Origin: Prochlorococcus sp. AG-409-L21
GTDB taxonomy: Bacteria; Cyanobacteriota; Cyanobacteriia; PCC-6307; Cyanobiaceae
DNA: 64,000 bases
Reading direction: 5' to 3'
Assembly: GCA_003215475.1 (NCBI GenBank)
Contig: QCKH01000004.1
Coordinates: 1-64,000, forward strand
Shown: positions 8,623-19,143 of the stretch, piece by piece
How the letters are laid out: every line of letters begins with the position of its first letter
Numbering within the stretch: the stretch's first letter is position 1
The notes under the pieces: generated by a model
The model's database searches: none
Seen by the model: only the letters and a program-made list of their open reading frames with translations
What the model was told of the DNA's origin: nothing
Made by a program: the position numbers and the translations under genes

Positions 8623-9006
8623 ATGGCAGATGTAAGATATATAAATATTGATTTCCCTTTTAGGAATAGTGAAAAAGGATTTTATTTTAAATTAAATAAA
8701 ACAGATAAAGAAGCAATAAAGGCAGATTTACTTCATTTATTATTAACTAATAAGGGAGAAAGATTATATATGCCTGATTTCGGTAGTGATTTAAAAAAGT
8801 TTATATTCCAACCCAATGATAATATCACACATAGTGAAATTAGAGATAATCTAAATGAGACAATAAAAAGATATATTCCTAATTTAGTGGTGGATAGTAT
8901 AGAATTTAAAAAAAATGACGTTGAAGAAGTAATAATAGTAGAATTAAAATATACAGTAGTAGAAGGAACATTTTCATCTTCTGATGTATTACAAATAACA
9001 CTTTAA
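8623..9006 (+). CDS. gp25-like baseplate wedge protein (GPW/gp25 family)
   Basis: A baseplate wedge component with the gp25/lysozyme-like fold found in T4, P2 and other contractile systems. Seen: 127 residues, close to T4 gp25 (132), with the family signature LLTNKGERLYMPDFGSDL around residues 46-63 (conserved Glu-Arg and PxFGS-type turn), and the later segment NLNETIKRYIPNL. No signal peptide. It starts the structural block. The gp6-like gene begins 3 bases after its stop, so the two wedge partners are probably translationally coupled. Confidence 0.93.
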   Translation: MADVRYINIDFPFRNSEKGFYFKLNKTDKEAIKADLLHLLLTNKGERLYMPDFGSDLKKFIFQPNDNITHSEIRDNLNETIKRYIPNLVVDSIEFKKNDVEEVIIVELKYTVVEGTFSSSDVLQITL

Positions 9007-9008
9007 CT

Positions 9009-10832
9009 ATGGAAAAGAAAATTAATTATAATAGTAGAAATTTTGCACAAGTACGGGCAGAATTAATTGCGTTTATACAACAATATTACCCAGAAGTATT
9101 CTCTGATTTTAATGATGCATCGGTGGGTATGATGTTATTAGAATTAAATGCTGCGGTGGGAGATATGTTATCTTTCCATACAGATAGAATGTTTAATGAG
9201 ACACAAATTAATTATACACAGGAAAGGTCATCAGTCTTAGAATTAGCTAGAACTTTTGGTGTTAACATACCTGGTAAAAGACCTAGTATCACTATGGTAA
9301 ATTTCTCTGTTGTAGTACCTGTTGATAGAAATGATGGGGATAAAGCAGATTATAGTTATGCACCTTTATTATTAAAAGGGACACAAGTAAGTGGTGGTGG
9401 AAAAATATTTGAATTGGCAGACGATTTAGATTTCTCTTCACGTTTTAGTAGTAGTGGTATACCTAATATCACAGTAGTACCAAATGAAAATGCTAGTGGG
9501 GGTATAGATAATTATACACTAACAAAAAGGGCACTTGTTTTAAATGGTATAACTAAAGAATATAAAAGAGTAATTGCTAGAGAAGATTATAAACCATTTT
9601 TTGAAATAATATTACCAGAAGAAAATGTTATTTCTATAGAAAATATTATCACATTAGAGGGTACTAATTTAACCACACCACCAACACTTAAAGATTATAC
9701 TACGTTTGATAATAATTATTACGAAGTATCTGCATTAGCCGAAGCGGAAAAGTTTATTGAAGATCCTAATGTACCAAGTACTACTGAAGGTATTAAAGCA
9801 GGAAGATGGAAAAATATACCACAAAGATTTATAAAAGAATATACAGATAATGGTTTCTGTAAAATTATTTTTGGTGGTGGCGAAATTGATACTTCAGAAT
9901 TAAATGATTTTATTGGATGTAGGGGGCAAATTGATCAGATTGGTGATTTTGTTAATAATAATTCATTGGGTACTATACCAGAACCTGGAAGAACAATGTA
10001 TGTAAAATATAGAGTAGGTGGTGGTGCAGATAGTAATGTTGGACCTAATGTACTTAAAAGTTTAGGTGAGGTGTTTATGGTAACTCCGGGAGAAGACCCA
10101 GCAATTAATCTAAATATAAGAAATAGTTTAACAGTAAATAATGTATTACCTGCAATTGGTGGAAAAGAGCAACCTTCAATAAATGAAATAAGAAATTTAG
10201 TTAAATATAATTTTTCATCACAAAATCGATGTGTTACTATCAAAGATTACCTTTCTAGAATTAGTTTAATGCCTGGGAAGTTTGGTGTACCTTTTAGAAC
10301 AGGTGTGTGGGAACAAAGAAATAAAGTTAATATAACTATTTTAGCGTTGGATGGAGATTCCAAACTTACGAATACGTCTACAAGTACACTTAAAGAAAAT
10401 ATTTCTGAATATTTGGCAGATTATAGAATGTTAAATGATTATGTCACCGTAAAGGACGGTAGAATTATTAATTTATCTTTTGAAATATCTCTTTTTACCG
10501 ATAAATCAACATCTAAAGGTGAGATTATGTCAGATGTTATTGAGAAAGTTGATGAATATTTTGATATTAATAAGTGGGAGATGGGTGAAAATGTTTATTT
10601 AGCACAATTAATTGAAAATATTAACAATGTAGGTGGTGTTTTAAATGTTACTGACTTAAAAATATTCAATAAAGTAGGTGGGAAATATTCATTAAATGAA
10701 ATCTCTCAACCTTATATAGATGATGCAACTAAACAAATAGACATATCGGATGATTATACCTTATTTGGTGAACCAGATGCTATGTTTGAGGTTAAATTCC
10801 CAAATAAAGACATTAAAGTAAGATTTAAATAG
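9009..10832 (+). CDS. gp6-like baseplate wedge protein (baseplate J family)
   Basis: In T4, gp6 dimers join the wedges into the baseplate inner ring. Seen: the N-terminal pattern FNDASVGMMLLELNAAVGDM (residues about 36-55) and FHTDRMFNETQINYTQ, characteristic of gp6/J-type proteins; a later NRCVTIKDYLSRI segment; and a C-terminal domain with SEYLADYRMLNDYVTVKDG, also typical. The length of 607 residues is near T4 gp6 (660). Its position directly after gp25 is classical for contractile baseplate operons. No unusual residues or breaks. Confidence 0.93.
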   Translation: MEKKINYNSRNFAQVRAELIAFIQQYYPEVFSDFNDASVGMMLLELNAAVGDMLSFHTDRMFNETQINYTQERSSVLELARTFGVNIPGKRPSITMVNFSVVVPVDRNDGDKADYSYAPLLLKGTQVSGGGKIFELADDLDFSSRFSSSGIPNITVVPNENASGGIDNYTLTKRALVLNGITKEYKRVIAREDYKPFFEIILPEENVISIENIITLEGTNLTTPPTLKDYTTFDNNYYEVSALAEAEKFIEDPNVPSTTEGIKAGRWKNIPQRFIKEYTDNGFCKIIFGGGEIDTSELNDFIGCRGQIDQIGDFVNNNSLGTIPEPGRTMYVKYRVGGGADSNVGPNVLKSLGEVFMVTPGEDPAINLNIRNSLTVNNVLPAIGGKEQPSINEIRNLVKYNFSSQNRCVTIKDYLSRISLMPGKFGVPFRTGVWEQRNKVNITILALDGDSKLTNTSTSTLKENISEYLADYRMLNDYVTVKDGRIINLSFEISLFTDKSTSKGEIMSDVIEKVDEYFDINKWEMGENVYLAQLIENINNVGGVLNVTDLKIFNKVGGKYSLNEISQPYIDDATKQIDISDDYTLFGEPDAMFEVKFPNKDIKVRFK

Positions 10833-10878
10833 TTACTTTTTACTATATGTGAATTAGTTTTAAAAAAAAATAGAAATT

Positions 10879-11292
10879 ATGGGATGTGATACATGTAAAC
10901 AAAAAAATAGTAAAAATTTAGGAGAAGGTGAAACAATTAATTTATTACCTTCAGAAATAATTAAAGGAGATTTTAGTATTTCTGGGATTTTAATTAAATT
11001 TATTGCTTTTGTAGTAATATTAATTGCTATACCCCCAATTATATTGATATTGGCGGTACAATTATTCTTACAATTCTTTTTCCCTAAATCTTTAATTAAA
11101 TTAACTAAAAAACTTAACAGTGTAGTAAGTAATATTTTTACTAAGTATAGTAGTTTTATTGTAAATAGAAAAATTAAAAAAAGAGAAAAACAATTTCAAA
11201 ACAATACTAAGTATGAAGTAGAGAATTATGTTAATGAGACTGGCCAAGAATTCGAATTTGAGGTTTATGAAAATAATGAAAAAGAGAAATAA
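10879..11292 (+). CDS. membrane-anchored small protein in the baseplate block, 137 aa
   Basis: Starts MGCDTCKQK, giving a CxxC pair at the extreme N-terminus. Two adjacent hydrophobic segments (about residues 36-72, including LIKFIAFVVILIAIPPIILI) form one long or hairpin membrane region. The rest is basic and then acidic (ENNEKEK end). The gene lies between the gp6-like protein and the 1637-residue protein, 8 bases before the latter. A membrane protein in a baseplate operon is unusual. It could be a virion component that inserts into the host envelope or an assembly factor. No family recognised. Confidence 0.82.
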   Translation: MGCDTCKQKNSKNLGEGETINLLPSEIIKGDFSISGILIKFIAFVVILIAIPPIILILAVQLFLQFFFPKSLIKLTKKLNSVVSNIFTKYSSFIVNRKIKKREKQFQNNTKYEVENYVNETGQEFEFEVYENNEKEK

Positions 11293-11300
11293 GGATAAAT

Positions 11301-14300
11301 ATGTCGAAATCTATTCGAATAAGAACAACACCAAATGGAGACGATAAATACATTAAGGTTGAACTTAAACAAGATTTCGATCTACTCGAAATATTAAGTT
11401 TAAAGATAAAACAATCTGATGTTTATGGTAATTTCTGTTCAGGATATGGGGTTGTTGCGGGTAGAGTAATAATAAATAATGGATTTGGTGTTCCTAATGT
11501 AAAAGTTTCCATTTTCATTCCTAGAGATTCTGATGATAGTCTTTTAGAAAAATTATATCCATATACTAGTCCGACTCCCGATCAAAAAAATATTAATGGT
11601 ATTAGATATAATTTATTACCTGATACCCAACAGACATTCGATCATACACCTGTAGGTACATTTCCTACTAAAATGTCTATTTTAGATGATAAAACTAATT
11701 TAGAATTGTATGAAAAATATTATAAATTTACCACAACTACAAACGAAGCCGGAGATTTTATTTTATTTGGTGTCCCTACAGGTAATCAAATACTTCATTA
11801 TGATATGGATGTTAGTGACATTGGTTTTATATCGGCAAGACCTTTTGAATTAGTGGAACAGGGTTACTCTAAAGAATTATTTGAATCTCCTTTTAAATTT
11901 AAATCTAGTACAAATTTAGATAGTTTAACACAGATAGTAAGCCAAAATATACCAGTATTGGTTCAACCTTTTTGGTGTGATAGTTTAAGTACGGGAAGAG
12001 TTATTGGTATTACTAGAGAAGATATTAGTATCGATAGTATGGAACTTATCCCAACGGCAATGTTTTTTGGGAGTGTATTTAGTGATGATGAAAAAGATTC
12101 AATAAATAAAAATTGTAGACCTAGAAAAAAATTAGGTAAAATGAGTGAAGTTATTACTTCTTCAGGAAATATAGAAGCAATTTATAGAACAATAGATGGG
12201 GATATAGACAAATATGAAGTAGGACAAGATGTTATCGATGATAATGGTAACTGGGCAATACAGTTACCAATGAATTTAAGAAAAGTTGTAACAGATGAGT
12301 TCGGTAATTTAATTCCTAGTCCTGATGGTATAAAGGGTATTGCAACAGAAGCAGATTTTAGATTTAGAATCAGTATGGATGCAACTAGTGAAGATAAAAG
12401 ACTTAGACAACGAGCTAAGTTTTTAGTACCTAATCTTACGGGTAATTATAATTTCGACATTTATGATGCACCTGAATTAACTTCAGATTACCCTTTTAAA
12501 ATTAATGAACAATTATCTACCCTTACTCAAAACACACCGTATTCTGCAGACACAACTAACCAATACAATTATTTAGAAGAATTTTATACTTTCCGATGGA
12601 AAAAAGTTTACACAATTAAACAATTTATTGGTAGATATCAGTCAGTTAAAAGTGATGAAAGTAGGGCATTTACTGGTGTTAAAGATATTTTATCAGGTGA
12701 AGCGGTTAATAAATTCCCTACGAATAGAATAGATGTAAATGTTAATTTTTTATATACTATTATTTGTATACTTTTAAGTTTTTTCGCACAAATTGTAGGA
12801 ATTATAAATGGTATTTTAAATATAATAAATGGATTAGTAACTGCCATATGTAATTTTAAAATACCTTTTGGTCTGTGCTCAACTTCATATAAAGGCCCAC
12901 GATTAAAATTAAAATTTAAGACATGGAAAGGTGATGGGGGGTCAGGTTGGAATTCAGATGGTGATAAAAAAGGTGATTATAGTGATGTTTTAGATCCTGA
13001 TACAATAAGTGGTGGTGATGTTGAGGTTTCACTGGGATTAAATGCTTCTTGTAATGATTTAGAAGAGTTATTAGAAGATTACCCCGCAGAAACATGGCAA
13101 AATATGGCGCCTAATGAAAGTCCTAACGCAATTGAGACTTCTCCTGGGGTTAATATTCCAGGAAGATTCCCTGAGAATTTTTGTGGTGGTAGTACTAATT
13201 GTAGTTGCCCAAACGGTATGCCTAGTTCAGGTAAATATTGTTATAATTATGGTGGTTGTCAACCTGGTGGTGCATCTGTAGGGTCAACTGGTTGTAGAAG
13301 ATGGCAACTTGATAATGGTGACATGGAAGGTGCGTGTAACGCAGTAAAAAAAGGTACTAATCAGACAATTAAAGATAATTGTGATGGTCTTAAACTTTTA
13401 GGTAGATGTTGGCAACTTAAAAATAAATGCTTATTTGCAGGTGGTTTATGTAAAAAATGTGATGATATTTGTGACTCTACCGCCCCTAAACATAGTTGTT
13501 GTCCTCCCTCTTATGCTGAAGGATGTCCTAGTAATGATGCCGTTTGTGGTGGTACAGGAGACTGTTGTTCAAAATGTTGTGGTAAAATACCATTAATTAA
13601 ATTAAGGTGTCCTGAAGAACTTAATTTCCCTCCATTAACTATATCTACAATTCCAACACCTTTTGCTAGTGATGTGTGTAATTCGGTTTATGTTGCACCA
13701 GGTGGGTGTATTTCTTGTGCGGGTATAGAAACCGCAGGAATCAGAGATTGGGTTGCTTGTAAATTAGAAAAATTAGCTGCAATTCTTAATATGGTTAAAT
13801 TTGATTTTTATAATGATTGGGTAAGTGGTACATTATATTTCCCTCTAATAAAAAGAAAATATAAAGTTAAGAAAAATAAAAAAGGAAGGGGACAAATAAA
13901 AAAGGATAAATTTTGTGATTTTGACTGTAGACCAGATTATCAAGAGCCACAGACATATAAAAAATATAGATATAAAATTAAGAATAATACATTATTCCAA
14001 AATGAGACTATATCAGTTAATGGTTGTTCAGTAACATTTAAGGCGAGTTATAGGTATGTAACACAGTGGTATGGGACATATGGGCAAGACCCTGTAGCTG
14101 CACAAGCAGCCGCAAATCTTGCTGCTAGAGATGAATTAGTATTTCATGGGGTTGATAGTAATTTAAATGCATGTACCTTAAAATTTAGTGATTCTGCGGT
14201 AAGTCAGGCAATAACTAATAATTCAAATATGTCTGTTACCTTACAAGATAAAACTTTTCCAGGACCACATGGTAAACCTAAATATATTAAGGCAGATGAT

Positions 14301-16214
14301 CCTGTTACGGGATTAGAAACTTGGGAAAATGTAGGGGGGCACGGACATCATCAAAATAGATGTAATAGTGTTTATAGGGTAGAAAGACAAGAATTTTTTA
14401 GAACTACTTTAGGGTGTGATGGTGTGGTTAATCCTGCCGCCCTTGGAACTTATATTGCTAATGGTACAGACATTGAAACTACCGACCCTGAATTAGAAGA
14501 TGGTGTAGGTAGTAGTTGTGTAGGTAATAATAATTGCTCCTCAAAATGTGAAAATGGTGTTAAACCTTGTAATATATTATGTCCTTGTGGTGATATTTCT
14601 GGTGGGTATAATGATAATAATATAAGACATGGGGTTATAAAAATGGAAAATGACACTATTTACTACGCTTCATTAATTAAAACAGGTGATAATGTATTTA
14701 ATGACAAAAATTATAAAGCAAACTTATTATTCCCAACCGATATTAGTGAAATGGGTAGTTCGGTTACATGTGATATAGATGAAGTACCTTTTATAATTGG
14801 AGAGTTAGAACCTACTACATTTGAGGTTAGTGAAGAAAATCTTTCATATAAGATAGATCAAAGTACTAACCCACAAAAGATTGAAAAAGTAGAAGATAAG
14901 GATGCAGAATTAAACTTAAGGGCATATGTTAGTTTTGGATGTACATTCGCTAATTGTGTAAATACAATGGCAACCGCAAACCAATCTCAGATAGGGGTAG
15001 AAATGTTAGATAGTAATGACTTAGGTATGGAAATAGGTAATTGTCAAACATATTTTTTACACGATAGTGATGTAAGAGAATATTTTTGTAGAAGATTTTC
15101 TACTTATACTGACGGAAATTTAAACATTAACTATATGAGACCATCATCAAATGAATTTGATAATGTATATAATGAATATGAAAATCAAACATTAACTAGT
15201 ACTATTACATTTGAAACTGAAGATGGATTGATTGTGGATAACACATATAATGATGCAGATGAGTTTTTAACTGGTGATAGATGTGGGTTAAAGACTGATA
15301 ATACACCTAATTATTTTTATGGTATTGGTGTAGGTGGTGCACAACAGTTCTTTAATGATTTTCCCACAAATTCATTTATTGATGATTTAGGTAACAACGC
15401 TAATTCTTATGGTATTAAATTCAGTACATCACAAACACCTTATTATCATTATTTTGGTATTGTACCTGGTAATACCTCATTACATAAACTAGTAACTAAT
15501 TATTTTGCTGATAAGATAGATAAAGTTACTTTACAAGGTTTAGGTGAAAATGAATTAGCCGCAGAAAACACTTATAACCAACCTAATTTTAGAAATGTAG
15601 AACAAAATAAATTTACAATATTAAAAACTTGTTTAGGTCAAACACAAGTGGCAATGGCAACAGAGGTAGATAATAGTGGGGGAAGTACTGGTGGAGGAAT
15701 TAGTAATTTCGGTGGTGGAATTGTAGCACAAACTGTAAATAATATTATTGCATCTAATTTTAATCCTGGTACCGGTGGAGTAGCACCACCACCACCGGCA
15801 TATTATAACCCACAATTAGATAATGGTACTAGTAATGGTGTAGGGTTAAACTGTTCTACAGGACTTTCACAAAAAACTGGTACAATAACAGTCACCCAAA
15901 CACCATCCTTAGTTACGGTAGAAGTAGATGGTGGAAATACGGCATTAGCTAACAATGTATCAGGTGCCTTTGGTGTTGAGATATTTAACCCTAATGGTTT
16001 TTATACTCCATCACCGCCTGAAGTTACTATAGAAGATAGTCCTAATGCTACCACACAACCTAGTGCATATAGTAACCCATTAAATGGTACTATAAATACG
16101 GGTGACTTAAAATATTATAATATAGTATTCAATAACACAGGTACTTACGATTATACTTTAACGTATAATTGTTTAAATAGTAATCAAAACGGTTATATTG
16201 CTTTACGTACATAA
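11301..16214 (+). CDS. giant cysteine-rich baseplate/tail structural protein, 1637 aa
   Basis: A very large structural protein. Residues 1-110 contain GVVAGRVIINNGFGVPNVKV, like the carboxypeptidase-regulatory beta-sandwich found in surface proteins. Residues about 480-517 form a strongly hydrophobic stretch (FLYTIICILLSFFAQIVGII). Residues about 523-820 are packed with Cys, including CSCPNG, SCCPP, CCSKCCG and many CxxC spacings. A second Cys cluster (CENGVKPCNILCPCGD) lies near 1080-1097. A proline run (PPPPPAYY) near 1494 precedes a beta-rich C-terminal domain. Its position after gp25 and gp6 is that of the largest wedge protein (T4 gp7), but I see no direct similarity to gp7. Disulfide or metal binding is not decidable from sequence alone. 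Confidence 0.85.
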   Translation: MSKSIRIRTTPNGDDKYIKVELKQDFDLLEILSLKIKQSDVYGNFCSGYGVVAGRVIINNGFGVPNVKVSIFIPRDSDDSLLEKLYPYTSPTPDQKNINGIRYNLLPDTQQTFDHTPVGTFPTKMSILDDKTNLELYEKYYKFTTTTNEAGDFILFGVPTGNQILHYDMDVSDIGFISARPFELVEQGYSKELFESPFKFKSSTNLDSLTQIVSQNIPVLVQPFWCDSLSTGRVIGITREDISIDSMELIPTAMFFGSVFSDDEKDSINKNCRPRKKLGKMSEVITSSGNIEAIYRTIDGDIDKYEVGQDVIDDNGNWAIQLPMNLRKVVTDEFGNLIPSPDGIKGIATEADFRFRISMDATSEDKRLRQRAKFLVPNLTGNYNFDIYDAPELTSDYPFKINEQLSTLTQNTPYSADTTNQYNYLEEFYTFRWKKVYTIKQFIGRYQSVKSDESRAFTGVKDILSGEAVNKFPTNRIDVNVNFLYTIICILLSFFAQIVGIINGILNIINGLVTAICNFKIPFGLCSTSYKGPRLKLKFKTWKGDGGSGWNSDGDKKGDYSDVLDPDTISGGDVEVSLGLNASCNDLEELLEDYPAETWQNMAPNESPNAIETSPGVNIPGRFPENFCGGSTNCSCPNGMPSSGKYCYNYGGCQPGGASVGSTGCRRWQLDNGDMEGACNAVKKGTNQTIKDNCDGLKLLGRCWQLKNKCLFAGGLCKKCDDICDSTAPKHSCCPPSYAEGCPSNDAVCGGTGDCCSKCCGKIPLIKLRCPEELNFPPLTISTIPTPFASDVCNSVYVAPGGCISCAGIETAGIRDWVACKLEKLAAILNMVKFDFYNDWVSGTLYFPLIKRKYKVKKNKKGRGQIKKDKFCDFDCRPDYQEPQTYKKYRYKIKNNTLFQNETISVNGCSVTFKASYRYVTQWYGTYGQDPVAAQAAANLAARDELVFHGVDSNLNACTLKFSDSAVSQAITNNSNMSVTLQDKTFPGPHGKPKYIKADDPVTGLETWENVGGHGHHQNRCNSVYRVERQEFFRTTLGCDGVVNPAALGTYIANGTDIETTDPELEDGVGSSCVGNNNCSSKCENGVKPCNILCPCGDISGGYNDNNIRHGVIKMENDTIYYASLIKTGDNVFNDKNYKANLLFPTDISEMGSSVTCDIDEVPFIIGELEPTTFEVSEENLSYKIDQSTNPQKIEKVEDKDAELNLRAYVSFGCTFANCVNTMATANQSQIGVEMLDSNDLGMEIGNCQTYFLHDSDVREYFCRRFSTYTDGNLNINYMRPSSNEFDNVYNEYENQTLTSTITFETEDGLIVDNTYNDADEFLTGDRCGLKTDNTPNYFYGIGVGGAQQFFNDFPTNSFIDDLGNNANSYGIKFSTSQTPYYHYFGIVPGNTSLHKLVTNYFADKIDKVTLQGLGENELAAENTYNQPNFRNVEQNKFTILKTCLGQTQVAMATEVDNSGGSTGGGISNFGGGIVAQTVNNIIASNFNPGTGGVAPPPPAYYNPQLDNGTSNGVGLNCSTGLSQKTGTITVTQTPSLVTVEVDGGNTALANNVSGAFGVEIFNPNGFYTPSPPEVTIEDSPNATTQPSAYSNPLNGTINTGDLKYYNIVFNNTGTYDYTLTYNCLNSNQNGYIALRT

Positions 16215-16233
16215 ATGAAAATAAGACAATAAA

Positions 16234-16241
16234 TATTTATA
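16234..16241 (+). promoter_or_regulatory. late-type TATTTATA element
   Basis: An exact TATTTATA ends 4 nt before the ATG at 16246, in a 31-nt gap between two structural genes. The promoter role is inferred from recurrence. Confidence 0.5.
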
Positions 16242-16245
16242 GTTA

Positions 16246-18246
16246 ATGGATAACAAATATAAAATATTATTAAATAAAGAAAAATCAGTTAACTCTGTAA
16301 ATCAGAATTCTAATGTTCCATTAAATTTAGAAAATAAGAATAGATTATTACCGTTAAGTGATGAACAAAGTGTTATTGATAGTTACGAACAATTCGAAAA
16401 AGAAAGAAAAGAATGTACTACATATAGATTCTATGGGGTAATAAATACGGTGGCTAGTAATTGTTTATATAATGAAAATGTTAATATAGTAACAATTAAT
16501 AATAATTCTTCGGGACGTACAGTACCTTCTCATAGTATATTTGTTAATGATGGTTGGTATGGGTATTATGATGATGTAGATTTATCCACACCCCAAATGC
16601 AAAATGATAATGAGTCTTCTTTATGTCAGTTTAAAACATTTGATCCTGGGTTTGATAGATTATTAGGATTAGATAGTGATGGAAAACAAAATTATTTATA
16701 TAAAATCACATACCCTTTTGAAATAAGGGATATTAATTTAGTAGTAAACAAACAAGGGGTATCACTAAAAGATGGTATACAAGTAATAGAAAAAGGTGTT
16801 GTAACAATTAATAATAGAAACTATGTTTATTTCAAAACACCTATAAATCATGGACTTTCTGAAGATGATGAAGTTAAACTTTTAAATTTTACTGATAATC
16901 AAAATGGAGGATTGTACTTAAATAAGAGAACTTTTAATGTTGTTAAATTAGGTAATCAAAATAATAATTTAACAGAAAGAATATTTGTGTTAGACATTAA
17001 TCCTGTAGATATAGATATAGATTTAGGTGTGTCTACTATTAAAAGAGTAGTTGCTGGTATAGAATCAGAATATTATGTTAGAAGATTAAAATGTTTAACA
17101 ACAGAAGAAAAAGAATATGATATTTATCCTGCCGCTTATGGAGTTAATTATTTTGATGATGGACAAGCAAGTTTTTATTTTAAGAATGATATTGACATAG
17201 ATGGTTTAAGAGATAATTTAGGTAGACCACTTAGCGAACTATTTTTAACTATAGTAAAAAATGATAATGATACACCACTAACAGATTCTAAAAATAGATA
17301 TTGGATAGATCAACAAAAGACATTACCGCCAGAAATAAAAAATAGATTTTGGATGCCGATAGTTGGTGGGTATGAAACAGAGAAAAATGTAAATGTTAAT
17401 TACAATATTAGGGCAGTAGGTGCAAATTATCCTGGGGGTAACCCTAATTACCCACAAGTGTATTTTGATAATATTGATGAAAGTGACTTAACTTTTGATA
17501 ACGATATAGTAGAATATAATGAATACGAATTAACAGAAAGAACTTTAGAGTTTATATATCATAGGATTAATACTGTATATAGAGATAATTTAAATACCAT
17601 TGATAACACTAAACCAGATAAAAGAGAAGGGTATATCTATAATCCTCACCAATTAATCACTATAAGAGAATTTTCAGAATATATTGAAGAAGGTGATTCG
17701 CAAAATACTTTTAATATACCAGATTATGCACAGTTAAAATATTCTGCAACATCTGTTAGTAATATTGTAGATGCGGGGGTTATTAAAAAATTTTCCACAA
17801 TACCGCTAAGTAGTAATTCTAAAATCTATAGGTGGAGAGATTTATTAGATATTGGGTTTGTGGATGGAAATGGTGTTGGTGTAGAGTACCCATTTGAAAG
17901 TGGGGCACATTATATATATTTAAATAATAGTTTTTATTTATTTAGACAAGATCCACCGTGTGAAATCGATTTAACGGAAAAAAGTGTAACATTACCTCAA
18001 GATAGAGATTTATTTATTAATTACACTAGTGAACCTACTTTTTACAATTATGAGGTAGAAAATGTAATTGGTATTTTAGGTACTAATGCACCGGTAGATT
18101 TATTAGACACTAGTATATCACCAACTAATGTAGATATAAAATTTATCACCTATAGTGGGGAATATAATTTAGGGGAAAGAGATACACCAGGTGGGTGTGT
18201 TGACTATTCATTATTAGAAGAAAAAACCATAACTAATGTCTGTTAA
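16246..18246 (+). CDS. baseplate/tail structural protein, 666 aa
   Basis: A soluble, Asn/Asp/Tyr-rich protein without enzyme motifs. The N-terminal 45 residues look flexible, followed by beta-rich segments (for example NRNYVYFKTPINHGLSEDDE) and a region near residues 285-330 with LRRLKCLTTEEKEYDIYP-like sequence preceding YGVNYFDDGQASFYF. The composition is that of a phage structural protein. Its stop overlaps the next start by 11 bases, so it is coupled to the following gene. It lies between the giant protein and further tail genes, so a baseplate role is inferred from position. No family recognised. Confidence 0.82.
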   Translation: MDNKYKILLNKEKSVNSVNQNSNVPLNLENKNRLLPLSDEQSVIDSYEQFEKERKECTTYRFYGVINTVASNCLYNENVNIVTINNNSSGRTVPSHSIFVNDGWYGYYDDVDLSTPQMQNDNESSLCQFKTFDPGFDRLLGLDSDGKQNYLYKITYPFEIRDINLVVNKQGVSLKDGIQVIEKGVVTINNRNYVYFKTPINHGLSEDDEVKLLNFTDNQNGGLYLNKRTFNVVKLGNQNNNLTERIFVLDINPVDIDIDLGVSTIKRVVAGIESEYYVRRLKCLTTEEKEYDIYPAAYGVNYFDDGQASFYFKNDIDIDGLRDNLGRPLSELFLTIVKNDNDTPLTDSKNRYWIDQQKTLPPEIKNRFWMPIVGGYETEKNVNVNYNIRAVGANYPGGNPNYPQVYFDNIDESDLTFDNDIVEYNEYELTERTLEFIYHRINTVYRDNLNTIDNTKPDKREGYIYNPHQLITIREFSEYIEEGDSQNTFNIPDYAQLKYSATSVSNIVDAGVIKKFSTIPLSSNSKIYRWRDLLDIGFVDGNGVGVEYPFESGAHYIYLNNSFYLFRQDPPCEIDLTEKSVTLPQDRDLFINYTSEPTFYNYEVENVIGILGTNAPVDLLDTSISPTNVDIKFITYSGEYNLGERDTPGGCVDYSLLEEKTITNVC

Positions 18247-19135
18247 TAAAATTAAAATACCACTTAAAGATATTAATATATCGGGATCTTCAATTAACAT
18301 TAATGTTAATTTAGATTTTACGCCTATTGATAATACTGAATTAATAGAAACTAAATTAATTGATGATGAAAGAGAAAAGAGTATTAACCCAATTATAGAC
18401 TATAAGAAAATTAGGTTTTTTCCTGCAGACAATAATTGGAATATTATAAGGAAATTTAAAATTAATTTAAATTTCTTTACATTTAAAAATACAGATTATT
18501 TTTATAGTAATGCTCCGAGTTATAATGGTGCTTCTGCGTATGGTGATTTAGGATTTTCTTTTGACGATATCTTTTGTAGGGCAGATAGGGTTATGAATAG
18601 TTATTTAACTTTTAATTATTATGATTCTGATGAATTACCTAATAATTTAATAGGTAGTACTAATATCTTCACCCAAATATTAAACGATCAAAAAAACGAA
18701 TACGGATTTGTTTTACCGATTAATGAATGTCCTGTTAGTTTTATTTTAGGGGATTCTACTTTAGAACCAGAAACAGTACATGAAGGATATTATATATATT
18801 GGTTTAAAGATTTAGTAGATAATGCGCCGAATCAAGAATATGTAATGTATTTAGAAGTTACATATCAAAATGCGGGAAATGGTTTAACTACTCTACATTA
18901 TGGTAGAAAAACAGTTAATTATAATACTTTAAATTTAACACAAATTAATCAAAATAGATTTTTAAAAATTGTTTTGAAAAATGATAATGGGATATATAAG
19001 TATAGATTTGAACCCAATTCTCAACAAACTGCATTTAATGGTGGGCCGGGTGGAATAAATTTAAATCCCCAAAGTAACATATCAGATTTGCCTTATTTAA
19101 CATTTTGGCAAATTCAACCAAATAAAGGAAACTAA
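18236..19135 (+). CDS. baseplate/tail structural protein, 299 aa
   Basis: The ATG at 18236 lies inside the end of the previous gene (11-base overlap), which suggests coupled translation and a joint function. The product begins with short beta strands (KIPLKDINISGSSININVNL) followed by an aromatic-rich middle (FFTFKNTDYFYSNAPSYNG) and a domain with HEGYYIYWFKDLV. No signal peptide, membrane segment or catalytic motif. The beta-rich, Asn-rich composition matches surrounding baseplate genes. No family recognised. Confidence 0.8.
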   Translation: MSVNKIKIPLKDINISGSSININVNLDFTPIDNTELIETKLIDDEREKSINPIIDYKKIRFFPADNNWNIIRKFKINLNFFTFKNTDYFYSNAPSYNGASAYGDLGFSFDDIFCRADRVMNSYLTFNYYDSDELPNNLIGSTNIFTQILNDQKNEYGFVLPINECPVSFILGDSTLEPETVHEGYYIYWFKDLVDNAPNQEYVMYLEVTYQNAGNGLTTLHYGRKTVNYNTLNLTQINQNRFLKIVLKNDNGIYKYRFEPNSQQTAFNGGPGGINLNPQSNISDLPYLTFWQIQPNKGN

Positions 19136-19143
19136 ACGTAGAG

